DNA of 64,000 nt from an uncultured Gammaproteobacteria bacterium (lineage in GTDB: Bacteria; Pseudomonadota; Gammaproteobacteria; Pseudomonadales; Pseudohongiellaceae). The notes beneath the pieces are model-generated. The model was not told the origin of the DNA and did not search any database. It saw nothing but the letters and a program-made list of their open reading frames with translations. Both the position numbers and the translations under genes were made by a program. Positions 8,669 through 16,635 of this stretch are shown in pieces (within the stretch, counting starts at the first letter, position 1; every line of letters starts with the position of its first letter). The stretch spans positions 62,001 through 126,000 of the forward strand of contig CAJXRP010000008.1 in assembly GCA_913060495.1 (NCBI GenBank), read 5' to 3'.

Positions 8669-9271
8669 TTGAAGTGTGGAAATCACCCCGGTGCAAATGC
8701 AATTGCGGAATGTGCGAAGTGCGCAGAGCCTCTTTGTGGCATCTGTGCCGATTTCAGTAAGGACGATGTGTTCTGTGAAAAATGTGCCAAGGATAATGAA
8801 AACTCTGTCTTCGTTGAATCGCAAGCCAAGCCTAAAGGCGCCTTCGAGGAAATTCTAAGCGAGCCTGATACTGAATTTCAAGCACCGAAGAAGCAGCGTC
8901 TTGAAGCGAGTATAGAAAAGCGCGAAAAGATGCACATGGCCATTGTTATATTTGGCTGCGTGTTTGTTGCCTTTCGGTTATTCACGGATATTGGTTCTCG
9001 GCAGATATTGAGCGTGCAACAAATTGAGCAAGAAGAAATTGGTATTGAGCGGCGTACGCTATGCATGCAAGTATTCTGGGAGATAGCCGCGGTTTTGCAA
9101 AATGGCGAAGAGCCAGAAGCATCGCTGCGTTGCGAAGAGACTCCTGATATCAATATCGTAACGCGCACAAACGATGACATTGTCGTCAGGCACCCGAATC
9201 CTAAAATACTTGGTTTCAGTGAGCTCTATGTTAGTCGCAGTAATCCCGTTCCTACGGCATTGGTGCTCTGA
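8669..9271 (+). CDS. B-box/zinc-ribbon membrane protein upstream of a pilin-like gene
   Basis: A 200-residue protein starting at TTG 8669 with GCGGAG at 8655-8660. Residues 1-40 contain a dense CxxH/CxxC array (CGNHPGA, CAKC, CGIC, CEKC) resembling a B-box type zinc finger with two metal sites. A charged linker follows, then one hydrophobic helix (about 91-108, [14 protein letters not shown]) and a soluble C-terminal domain with cysteines near 132 and 155. The zinc finger would be cytoplasmic and the C-terminal domain periplasmic. Its TGA stop overlaps the ATG of the next gene (TGATG), so the two are translationally coupled; a role in pilus-like assembly or regulation is inferred only from that. 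No stronger family match is recognised. Confidence 0.72.
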   Translation: MKCGNHPGANAIAECAKCAEPLCGICADFSKDDVFCEKCAKDNENSVFVESQAKPKGAFEEILSEPDTEFQAPKKQRLEASIEKREKMHMAIVIFGCVFVAFRLFTDIGSRQILSVQQIEQEEIGIERRTLCMQVFWEIAAVLQNGEEPEASLRCEETPDINIVTRTNDDIVVRHPNPKILGFSELYVSRSNPVPTALVL

Positions 9272-9810
9272 TGATTAAGCGAATGCACAATAGAGGGCGC
9301 TCCAAGGCTTTGGGATTTACCCTCATCGAACTAATGTCGGTCACGGCGCTTATAGGTATTCTTTCGAGCGTAGCCTTGCCGGCATTTGTTGACTATAGAA
9401 CGAAGGCAAAAGTTACCGAGGGTGTGTTACTGCTAACTGAGCTGCGTCGGCGTGTCGAAATTGGCTTCAATAGAACGCGAACACTCGATACCGTTATCCC
9501 CTCATCGCCAGCGGCGGATGGTGAAAGATTTGGCGGTCCCTATTACAGCTATGAGACGTTGTTTGGTGCCACGAGTGATATGTGGGAAAGAGTTGAGTAT
9601 CAGCCTAAAGGGCCCCATAGAGTGCTTGTGTTGCGAGCATATAGGAAGCCTGAATGGGGTAATTCAGATATCGGTTTGCACTTGCAGGTTAGGCTGCGTG
9701 ACGATGGAGCTCTAGATTTTCGATGTACGATTAATGCATTAGCCAGTCGTGAGCCCTACGTACCATCTACCTGTATGGCAGGTAGTGTGGACGATTGGGA
9801 TTCTTGGTAG
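9271..9810 (+). CDS. Type IV pilin-like protein (prepilin)
   Basis: A 179-residue prepilin. The 15-residue basic leader ends in Gly15 before the prepilin peptidase site, followed by FTLIELM with Glu at mature position 5 and a hydrophobic helix to about residue 42 ([18 protein letters not shown]). The globular part has two cysteines near the C-terminus (about 151 and 168) that can form the D-loop disulfide typical of PilA/PilE. It would be processed by PilD and assembled as a major or minor pilin. Unlike most pilins it is paired, by a 1-nt stop/start overlap, with a zinc-finger membrane protein rather than with other pil genes. A minor pilin or pseudopilin cannot be excluded. Confidence 0.85.
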   Translation: MIKRMHNRGRSKALGFTLIELMSVTALIGILSSVALPAFVDYRTKAKVTEGVLLLTELRRRVEIGFNRTRTLDTVIPSSPAADGERFGGPYYSYETLFGATSDMWERVEYQPKGPHRVLVLRAYRKPEWGNSDIGLHLQVRLRDDGALDFRCTINALASREPYVPSTCMAGSVDDWDSW

Positions 9811-9825
9811 TTTCAAGAACCGGGC

Positions 9826-10341
9826 TTAGTCTTCGCGTTTAGCGCTTGTGGTGTTCTTTCTTAGTTTTACAAATGGTCTTTGAATTAACAGGTTGTTTGG
9901 GTAGTTGATGGTGTTTCCTTCGCCATCTTCCAGAAGCACCTGAAACATGCTGATATCTACAATCGTACCTTCGACCGTGTTTTCGCCATCTATGATACGA
10001 ATGTTGTCCCCTATGCGAGCCGGATAGTTAAAGAATATAACTACGCTCGCTGTAAGGTTGCTCAATATCGACCACTGGGCAAACAAGGCGACACCAGTAA
10101 TGGCGAGAAGTGAAGAGCCGAATAGAAGAATGCCGTTGTAGTCTATTCCCCAGATGAAAAACAGAGCAAATATACTCAGGCCGGCTATCGCGATATTGAA
10201 AATCTTAGATATATAGACGGCACGCTCAGGTGCGGCCTTCTTCGTAATACCTAATTCTCGAATAAGGCGCGATGTCCCATTCGATGAAACGATGTACACC
10301 ACCAGCACTAGAGCACTGAATAACCAGTTGTAGTAATTCAT
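9826..10341 (-). CDS. Small MscS-family mechanosensitive channel
   Basis: A 171-residue protein with three predicted transmembrane segments (about 5-22, 45-65 and 72-105) and the MscS pore/beta-domain signature. The pore-helix region GSSLLAITGVALFAQW is followed by SNLTASVVIFFNYPARIGD and the beta-domain IVDISMFQVLLEDGEGNTINYPNNLL. It stops after the beta domain and lacks the large alpha-beta cage, so it is a minimal MscS. It would release ions or osmolytes on hypo-osmotic shock in the inner membrane. It faces away from trhO, and the two share the intergenic region. Confidence 0.85.
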   Translation of the reverse strand: MNYYNWLFSALVLVVYIVSSNGTSRLIRELGITKKAAPERAVYISKIFNIAIAGLSIFALFFIWGIDYNGILLFGSSLLAITGVALFAQWSILSNLTASVVIFFNYPARIGDNIRIIDGENTVEGTIVDISMFQVLLEDGEGNTINYPNNLLIQRPFVKLRKNTTSAKRED

Positions 10342-10402
10342 AAAAAACCTTCCTGTCGAGGATTTGGATTATCTAGCATTTCTTCGCGTCTAGTGAGTGT
10401 TT

Positions 10403-10431
10403 TTTACAAACGAGCCAAATTTCATTAGAAT
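10403..10431 (+). promoter_or_regulatory. Sigma-70 promoter for trhO
   Basis: TTTACA at 10403-10408 and TAGAAT at 10426-10431 are separated by exactly 17 nt. They match the consensus at 5 of 6 positions each, about 55 nt upstream of the trhO start. Position and spacing are good; transcription was not tested. Confidence 0.6.
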
Positions 10432-10484
10432 CCCTGCTTATCAATTGCGCTGGATTTACGTTCCAGTCAGCTATAAGGATGATT

Positions 10485-11498
10485 ATGAATACCACTACTA
10501 CCGGCGTAGTTGTCGCCGCACTCTATCGCTTTGCAAAATTCCCAGACTATGAGTCCTTTCGAGAACCCCTTCTTGAGATAATGCTCGCCCATGAGGTGCG
10601 TGGCACGTTGTTGCTGGCGGCCGAAGGGATAAATGGCACTATCGCTGGAAGCAGGAGCGGTGTTGATGCTGTGCTTGCTTGGCTGGCAAAGGATCATAGG
10701 CTTGCTGGGATACATGCAAAGGAATCTTATGTTGATGAAAATCCTTTCTATCGCACCAAGGTGAAGTTGAAGAAAGAGATAGTAACGATGGGTGTTGAGG
10801 ATATAGACCCGACACATATCGTGGGCACCTATGTGGAGCCTAAGGATTGGAATGCTTTGATAGCAGATCCAGAGGTCCTCCTGCTCGATACCCGTAATCA
10901 GTACGAAGTTGAGATAGGTACTTTCGAGAATGCCATAAACCCTGAGACGGATTCCTTCAGAGAATTTCCCGAATACGTGAAGAGGAACCTCGACCCCAAA
11001 GTGCATAAGAAAGTCGCGATGTTCTGTACTGGCGGAATACGTTGCGAGAAATCGACGGCTTATCTCAAACAACAAGGTTTCGAAGATGTGTTTCACCTCA
11101 AGGGCGGGATACTTAAATATCTGGAGGAACAGCCGGAAGATGAAACCAGGTGGCAGGGCGAGTGTTTCGTATTCGACAATCGAGTGACGGTAAATCATCA
11201 GTTGGAGCAGGGAGAGTACGATCAATGCCATGCCTGTCGTCGCCCGATCACAGAGGAAGACAAGGATAGCGAGTATTACCAAGCGGGTGTGAGCTGCCAT
11301 CACTGCTATGACCAGCACAGCAAGGAACAGGTAAAGCGATTCGCGGAGCGTGAACGGCAAATGCAGCTCGCTAAGCAGCGTGGAGAGGCTCACATAGGTG
11401 CGCCGATGCAATCAGCGATAGAGCGAGGCAAGCAAGAAAAGCTGCGCTTCAAGGAAGAGCAGCGGATGCGTGAGAAGGGAAAGTTAGAAAACCAATAA
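10485..11498 (+). CDS. trhO: tRNA uridine(34) hydroxylase, rhodanese family
   Basis: A 337-residue protein of the YceA/TrhO family, which oxidises uridine 34 to 5-hydroxyuridine in certain tRNAs using oxygen. Start ATG 10485 is preferred to ATG 10479 because the AAGGA at 10475-10479 is then 5 nt away. The N-terminal acylphosphatase-like domain (about 1-95) contains [16 protein letters not shown]. The rhodanese domain (about 115-215) has Cys181 in [16 protein letters not shown]. The C-terminal tail has paired CxxC motifs (CHACRRP, CHHC) and a basic helix, as in the family. It is cytoplasmic and monocistronic with its own promoter. Confidence 0.92.
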   Translation: MNTTTTGVVVAALYRFAKFPDYESFREPLLEIMLAHEVRGTLLLAAEGINGTIAGSRSGVDAVLAWLAKDHRLAGIHAKESYVDENPFYRTKVKLKKEIVTMGVEDIDPTHIVGTYVEPKDWNALIADPEVLLLDTRNQYEVEIGTFENAINPETDSFREFPEYVKRNLDPKVHKKVAMFCTGGIRCEKSTAYLKQQGFEDVFHLKGGILKYLEEQPEDETRWQGECFVFDNRVTVNHQLEQGEYDQCHACRRPITEEDKDSEYYQAGVSCHHCYDQHSKEQVKRFAERERQMQLAKQRGEAHIGAPMQSAIERGKQEKLRFKEEQRMREKGKLENQ

Positions 11499-11677
11499 TC
11501 CTTTCACGGTGGCCCGGGCTGCCGTCGACACTACCTTTCAGAGTTAGTGAAGAGCTCGAATTTAGTCGCTATTCGTCCAACATAGCTCCGCTCCAGCTTT
11601 TTGGGTATAGTCTTTTGTTAATGCTATGACGGATTAGTTAGGCCGCAGTAGCTGGAAAATAATAAAAGGCGACTACT

Positions 11678-14029
11678 ATGAATGCCGATTCAGTCAGTAA
11701 AGCTCCGCGTATTTTTCCTGTTCTACTCTTGCTCTTCGCTGTTCCCATGATACTGGGTGGTCTGCAGCTGATTATTCTGGGCGGCTCATTCTATTATTTA
11801 ATTGCAGGATTCTTGCTAGCTGCCTGCGCTGGAAGGTTGTGGAAACAAGATCCTGTGGCGTCCCTGATCTATGGCGCTCTAATGATTCTTACGGTGCTTT
11901 GGTCGCTTTCTGAATCAGGCAGCAATCACTGGGCGCTGCTGCCTAGAATCCTGCCTTTCGCCGTGCTTGGCTTGTGGTTTTTAACTCCCTGGTTACGACG
12001 CTCCCTGCATCAAGGTAATCCACCACCGCTACTCGCGACTAAATATCCACTCTATGCTGCTGCGGCCGGGTTAGCGTTATCGGCTTATGTAGCTATAGAT
12101 GGGGCAGGCTATGAAGTTAATCCGCTGACTGAGCGCTCTGGAATTAATACCGTGAACACGGCAACTGATTGGCCGAGCTACGGCAACACCGTGGGTGGTA
12201 GTCGTTATTCTCCGATTGATCAGATAAATAGAGATAACGTAGATAGCTTGGAGGTTGCGTGGACCTATCGGACCAATGCCGGTGGTTCTTTTAAGGCGAC
12301 GCCTTTGCAGGTGGGCGAATTGCTCTATGTTTGTACCGGTGGAAACAGGATCATCGCGTTGGATGCAGATAGCGGAGAGTTGCGTTGGCAATTTGATCCG
12401 CTGATCGACCCCGAGCATCTGGAATTTGCGCGCTATTTCACAACGGGTTGTCGTGGTGTTTCCTACTTCGAGGCGCCGGAGGATTATCGGGGTGAATGTG
12501 AGCAGAGAATATTAACGGCAACTACAGACGCTCGACTGATCGCGGTCGATGCGCTTAGCGGTGCTCGTTGTTCTCAGTTCGGTGAGCAGGGCGAGATAGA
12601 CCTAACAATTGGTATGGGTAACGACCCACGAATATTCAATTTCCAAACTTCTCCCCCAGGGATCGTGCGTGGTAATGCAGTGGTTGGAGGGTGGGTTTTC
12701 GATAACCGTAGCGTGGGCGAGCCCTCGGGTGTCGTTCGTGCTTTCGATGCTCTCTCAGGGGAATTCGCTTGGGCATGGGATATGGGTAGGCCTGGTGTAA
12801 ATACCGAGCCGTTGAGGGGTGAGGTCTACACGCGAGGCACACCTAATGTGTGGAGTTTATTCAGCGTCGATGAGGAGCTGGGTTTGATCTATGCCCCTAC
12901 AGGAAATGAGACTCCGGATTATTTCGGCGGTCAGCGCATGGAGGCCAGCGAACAGTATGCAAGTTCCATAGTGGCGATCGATGGTGAGACCGGATCGGTG
13001 CGCTGGTCGTTTCAGACTGCCCATCATGACTTATGGGACTACGATGTTCCCTCACAACCTGTTTTGATAGATCTGCCCGGTGAGGATGGTGAGAAAGTCC
13101 CAGCAGTTCTGGTTCCAACCAAGCGTTCTGAGGTTTTCGTATTGAATAGAGTGACGGGCGAACCGTTATTCGATATTCAAGAATTGCCTGTGCCGCAGGA
13201 GGGAGGAGTTCCTGAAGATTATGTGGCGGCAACTCAGCCCTTCGCTGTAGATCTTCCGAACTTTCGCCCGGACTTTACTGAGGCAAAGATGTGGGGAGTA
13301 ACCCCGCTCGATCAACTCTGGTGTCGCATCGAATTTAAAAAGATGCGCTATGAGGGGCATTTTACGGTGCCTGGTGCCGATACGATATTTCAATTCCCCG
13401 GTAATGCGGGAGGCCACAACTGGGGCTCGGTTAGTATTGATCAGCTGAATAACATCATGGTCGTCAATCCTTTGGTTCTAGGCAATCAGCTAACGCTAAT
13501 TCCCAGAGATGAATTGCCAGAGGGAGAGACGGGCAACCAAGTCGGTACACCATACTCGATGACTACCGTTCGTTTCATGTCGCCGTTAGGAATTCCCTGC
13601 AATCAACCACCCTATGGTGTTCTCGCTGCCATCGATCTTGAGACGAAGCAATTGCTCTGGGAGAGGCCCATAGGCACGGCGAAGGAGAGCGGACCCTTCG
13701 GAATAAAGACACGACTGCCAATCACCGTAGGTACTCCACAGAGTGCGGGCACGGTTACGACTGCGGGCGGTTTGATTTTTAGCGCAGGTACTTTCGATAA
13801 TACAATTCGTGCGACGAACATAAGTGACGGAAAAGAATTGTGGAGTGCTGATCTGCCATTCACAGCCCATGCGACTCCGATGAGCTATCTGTCTCCGGCT
13901 GGAGATCAGACTGTAGTAATCACGGTGCCGGTTTTTAATTCGACCAGCGGGTCGGGTTTTAGAGCGCTTCCCGCGGACCAAGAAGATCCAGAGGGCGGAT
14001 ACATCATTGCCTATCGATTGCCACAATAA
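11678..14029 (+). CDS. Membrane-bound PQQ-dependent dehydrogenase, glucose/quinate/shikimate type
   Basis: A 783-residue quinoprotein with the GCD architecture. About five N-terminal transmembrane helices (to residue about 140) bind ubiquinone, followed by a periplasmic eight-bladed PQQ propeller (about 160-783). Seen motifs are DWPSYGNTVGGSRYSPIDQI at the domain start, AHHDLWDYDVP near 448, and WGVTPLDQLWCRIEFKK near 541, whose Asp matches the catalytic-region Asp of E. coli GCD. PGNAGGHNWGSVSID is also conserved. It oxidises a sugar or cyclic polyol in the periplasm and feeds electrons straight to the quinone pool. Glucose versus quinate cannot be decided. It lies 9 nt before a peptidase-like gene, so an operon is likely. 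Confidence 0.9.
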   Translation: MNADSVSKAPRIFPVLLLLFAVPMILGGLQLIILGGSFYYLIAGFLLAACAGRLWKQDPVASLIYGALMILTVLWSLSESGSNHWALLPRILPFAVLGLWFLTPWLRRSLHQGNPPPLLATKYPLYAAAAGLALSAYVAIDGAGYEVNPLTERSGINTVNTATDWPSYGNTVGGSRYSPIDQINRDNVDSLEVAWTYRTNAGGSFKATPLQVGELLYVCTGGNRIIALDADSGELRWQFDPLIDPEHLEFARYFTTGCRGVSYFEAPEDYRGECEQRILTATTDARLIAVDALSGARCSQFGEQGEIDLTIGMGNDPRIFNFQTSPPGIVRGNAVVGGWVFDNRSVGEPSGVVRAFDALSGEFAWAWDMGRPGVNTEPLRGEVYTRGTPNVWSLFSVDEELGLIYAPTGNETPDYFGGQRMEASEQYASSIVAIDGETGSVRWSFQTAHHDLWDYDVPSQPVLIDLPGEDGEKVPAVLVPTKRSEVFVLNRVTGEPLFDIQELPVPQEGGVPEDYVAATQPFAVDLPNFRPDFTEAKMWGVTPLDQLWCRIEFKKMRYEGHFTVPGADTIFQFPGNAGGHNWGSVSIDQLNNIMVVNPLVLGNQLTLIPRDELPEGETGNQVGTPYSMTTVRFMSPLGIPCNQPPYGVLAAIDLETKQLLWERPIGTAKESGPFGIKTRLPITVGTPQSAGTVTTAGGLIFSAGTFDNTIRATNISDGKELWSADLPFTAHATPMSYLSPAGDQTVVITVPVFNSTSGSGFRALPADQEDPEGGYIIAYRLPQ

Positions 14030-14038
14030 GGAATAGAA

Positions 14039-16147
14039 ATGAAGTGGAATAGAAGTGTTGCAGCAGTCTCAACGTCAATATTGGTGTTGTTATCTGGCAC
14101 GGCCGGGCTTGCTCAGGAGTCTGATCTCTCAGCGCTGGCAAGCTGGATAGCGATCGATGCGCCTACTGGTCATGAGCACTTGGCAATCGAGCAGATTCAG
14201 AATGAATATGCCGGTTGGAGTCGCGACTCTTATGGTAATTTAAGTAAGCTGATAGGTCGCGGTGAACCACAGCGCGTAGTCGCTTGCGCACTAGATTCTT
14301 ATAGCTACGCGGTGAGTCAGATTACCGAAGATGGTTATCTGCGTCTCCATAGAATCGGCGTAGGGTCACGTCACCCACTTTGGGATCAGTCGCATCAGGG
14401 GCAGCAGCTACGTATTCTAACTCGAAGTGGCCCAGTAGTAGGCGTTACTGCGGTGGCGAATGGACATTTCGCTGCCCAACACCGTAGTGAGACTGCAATC
14501 ATTAGCCAGAACGACCTTTGGCTAGACGTGGGGGCAGAGTCTGCCTTAGAAGTAGCCGACATGGGAATCGCTCTGTTAGATCCGGTGCTGCGTCATATCC
14601 CTGGATGGTCTTACGCCAATGAGGTGGCTGGCCCCCGCGTCGGCGCAAGAGTGGGTTGTGCGGCTCTACTTGCCGCCGCCGAGGCGGGTATAAATGGCTC
14701 AGCAGGTAGCACAAAATACCTAATTAGTGTGCAACAGGTATTCGGTTGGATCGGGCTAGGAGCAGGAATCAGCAACGATGCCAGCCCCGCTGAGCTTATT
14801 GTGCTAGGTGCTGGAGCGGCGGAATTTTCCAATCGAAACGTCGATGGCCTTGGAGTACTAGCCGATGTCATATTGACCCGGAATGACAGGGCAGAGATAC
14901 AACTTATCAATCCCGCTGTAAACGATGTCGATGCGCTTATGGAAAGAATGAGTCTCGATAGCGCCAATCAAGTGTTGGATGCAATGGTGGGGGCAATCAA
15001 CCCAGATGCGGTTAGGCCTGCTTGGCTTGCTGTTCCCGAACAGGCTGCTGTGGTGAATAACCAAGCTTCTCGTTGGGGCAGTGCAGAGAACATCGATCGC
15101 CTGATAGAGATCGAGGGGTTGCTCGATGAGGTGACGGAAAAATCAGCGGTCCCCGGTCACGAGGGACCTATCCGCTACACTATCTATAACGCAATGCCGG
15201 AATGGGCCAAGGAAATAGCGCAGATAGATGAGATGGGCAATATGTGGGTTGAGCTTGGCCCAGCCGGTCAAGCAACTGTGTTTTTAGCGCATATGGATGA
15301 GGTAGGTTACGAGATAGAAAGTATTCGTAGCAATGGAGTGGTTAACCTGACCCGTTTGGGCGGGGTGGTCGAAACAGCTTGGGAGGGTCAGCCCGCGCTG
15401 TTGCAGCTAGATCCCTTTATCAATAGAGAATCACAGCCCGAGGCGCCGTCCCTGCGTGGCGTATTCAACATCCGTAGCGCGCCAGAACAGAAACAGCCCA
15501 ATGCCGTGACAGCCTGGTTCGGTATGAATAAAGGGCAATTGGAAGCGTCTGGTGTTCGCGTGGGAATGGGTGTTACCGGTTACAAAGAAGGGCATAGGAT
15601 GGGGGCCTTTCGTTACTCGTCACGATCGTTAGACGATCGTGTAGGCACAACGTCATTGCTCTTTGCTCTGCATCAGATAGACCCAGAGGAGCTCCAAAGC
15701 AGAGTTGTGTTTACATGGACAGTTCGTGAGGAAGGCGGGTTGCGCGGTGCTGCGGCAATGGCTGCTCGTTTGGGTGACAGAACTCGCCGAGCTTATAGCA
15801 TAGATACTTTCGTCTCCTCCGATACGCCTTTGGAATCATCTCACTTCGCCTACGTACCACTTGGCACCGGGCCAGTACTGCGCTCGATTGAGAATACGAG
15901 TATGGCAACTCCCTATGAGCTTGATCGCAACCGAGGCATCGCAGCGGCAGCAGGTATCGATGCGCAGATTGGAGTCACACAGGGTGGCACTGACGGTACG
16001 ACCTTCACTATCTATGGTGCGCCAAATGCGGGATTATCGTGGCCTGGTCGATACAGCCATTCTCCTGCTGAAATTGCAGACCTCAGAGATGTGGCCGAAT
16101 TGATTGATCTAATACAAGCCATGGCTGAGGCACCCCAGGGTCCTTAG
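14039..16147 (+). CDS. Exported M42-type metallopeptidase with degenerate N-terminal duplicate
   Basis: A 702-residue protein with a signal peptide (1-26, ending GLAQ). The C-terminal half (about 355-702) is a complete M42/M20-like peptidase: AHMDEVGY, SRSLDDRVG, the REEGGLRGA pair of glutamates, SIDTFVSSD and RYSHSP supply the expected metal ligands and catalytic Glu. The N-terminal half (about 30-290) follows the same order but has lost the key residues: ACALDSYSY for AHMDEVGY, GPRVGARVG for LDDRVG, VFGWIGLGAG for REEGGLRGA. It thus looks like an internal duplication with one dead copy. It would cleave peptides (aminopeptidase-type) in the periplasm. It lies 9 nt after the PQQ dehydrogenase and 40 nt before a thioesterase. 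Confidence 0.78.
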   Translation: MKWNRSVAAVSTSILVLLSGTAGLAQESDLSALASWIAIDAPTGHEHLAIEQIQNEYAGWSRDSYGNLSKLIGRGEPQRVVACALDSYSYAVSQITEDGYLRLHRIGVGSRHPLWDQSHQGQQLRILTRSGPVVGVTAVANGHFAAQHRSETAIISQNDLWLDVGAESALEVADMGIALLDPVLRHIPGWSYANEVAGPRVGARVGCAALLAAAEAGINGSAGSTKYLISVQQVFGWIGLGAGISNDASPAELIVLGAGAAEFSNRNVDGLGVLADVILTRNDRAEIQLINPAVNDVDALMERMSLDSANQVLDAMVGAINPDAVRPAWLAVPEQAAVVNNQASRWGSAENIDRLIEIEGLLDEVTEKSAVPGHEGPIRYTIYNAMPEWAKEIAQIDEMGNMWVELGPAGQATVFLAHMDEVGYEIESIRSNGVVNLTRLGGVVETAWEGQPALLQLDPFINRESQPEAPSLRGVFNIRSAPEQKQPNAVTAWFGMNKGQLEASGVRVGMGVTGYKEGHRMGAFRYSSRSLDDRVGTTSLLFALHQIDPEELQSRVVFTWTVREEGGLRGAAAMAARLGDRTRRAYSIDTFVSSDTPLESSHFAYVPLGTGPVLRSIENTSMATPYELDRNRGIAAAAGIDAQIGVTQGGTDGTTFTIYGAPNAGLSWPGRYSHSPAEIADLRDVAELIDLIQAMAEAPQGP

Positions 16148-16187
16148 TTTCTAATGGTAATAACAGCTTTTCAAACAGGATGTAAAG

Positions 16188-16583
16188 ATGAGTGAAGTAG
16201 AGCTGCCTTCTAGCCCCTATGGGGATTTTCTGGGCATACAGATCGTAGAAGCCGCGGCTGGGAAGAGTGTTTGCCGTCTAGCGTTACAAGAGCATCACAT
16301 GAATACCGGCGGCCGCGTACACGGCGGCGTGTTGACTTCGCTGACCGACACGGCAGCGGGAGTCGCTGTTCGATCGGTTCGTCCCGAAGGTAAGTCTTCG
16401 GCGACGACCGATCTGAGTATCTCCTTCATTCGTCCCCCACTAGGAAAGACTATCGAGGCACATGCCGAGGTGATTCACGCAGGAAAGCGTCTGTTTCGCA
16501 CAGAGATATCTGTATTCAGCGATGAGAAATTAGTAGCGAAGACGACTGCGACGTTTATGATTGTTGATGCTGCTAAGAATTAA
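16188..16583 (+). CDS. PaaI-type hotdog thioesterase
   Basis: A 131-residue protein of the PaaI/DUF4442-like hotdog family. The catalytic-helix region HMNTGGRVHGGVLTSLTDTAAGVAV contains the conserved HGG and the Asp/Thr of the active site, followed by TTDLSISFIRPP and a C-terminal strand KTTATFMIV. It would hydrolyse acyl- or aryl-CoA thioesters in the cytoplasm as a homotetramer. The specific acyl group is not readable. It follows the peptidase gene by 40 nt and is closed by the hairpin at 16585-16630, which makes it the last gene of the transcript starting at 11678. Confidence 0.88.
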   Translation: MSEVELPSSPYGDFLGIQIVEAAAGKSVCRLALQEHHMNTGGRVHGGVLTSLTDTAAGVAVRSVRPEGKSSATTDLSISFIRPPLGKTIEAHAEVIHAGKRLFRTEISVFSDEKLVAKTTATFMIVDAAKN

Positions 16584-16584
16584 A

Positions 16585-16633
16585 GAGCCACTACTCTTCG
16601 AATTTGCTGAAGGGCGGTGGCTCCATTTTTGTT
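16585..16633 (+). terminator. Terminator between the thioesterase and the convergent TonB receptor
   Basis: The arms GAGCCAC (16585-16591) and GTGGCTC (16617-16623) enclose a further CTCTTC/GAAGGG-type pairing and are followed by five T. The element ends 3 nt before the stop of the convergent receptor gene. Confidence 0.75.
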
Positions 16634-16635
16634 GC

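Noticed and set aside
10467-11411. A 314-codon open frame on the minus strand
   Set aside because: It lies fully antisense to trhO, which has a full-length family match, catalytic Cys, promoter and ribosome site. The antisense protein has no recognisable domain.
13586-14026. Minus-strand frame of 146 codons
   Set aside because: Antisense to the membrane PQQ dehydrogenase, with no start signal and low-complexity Arg/Ser-rich composition.
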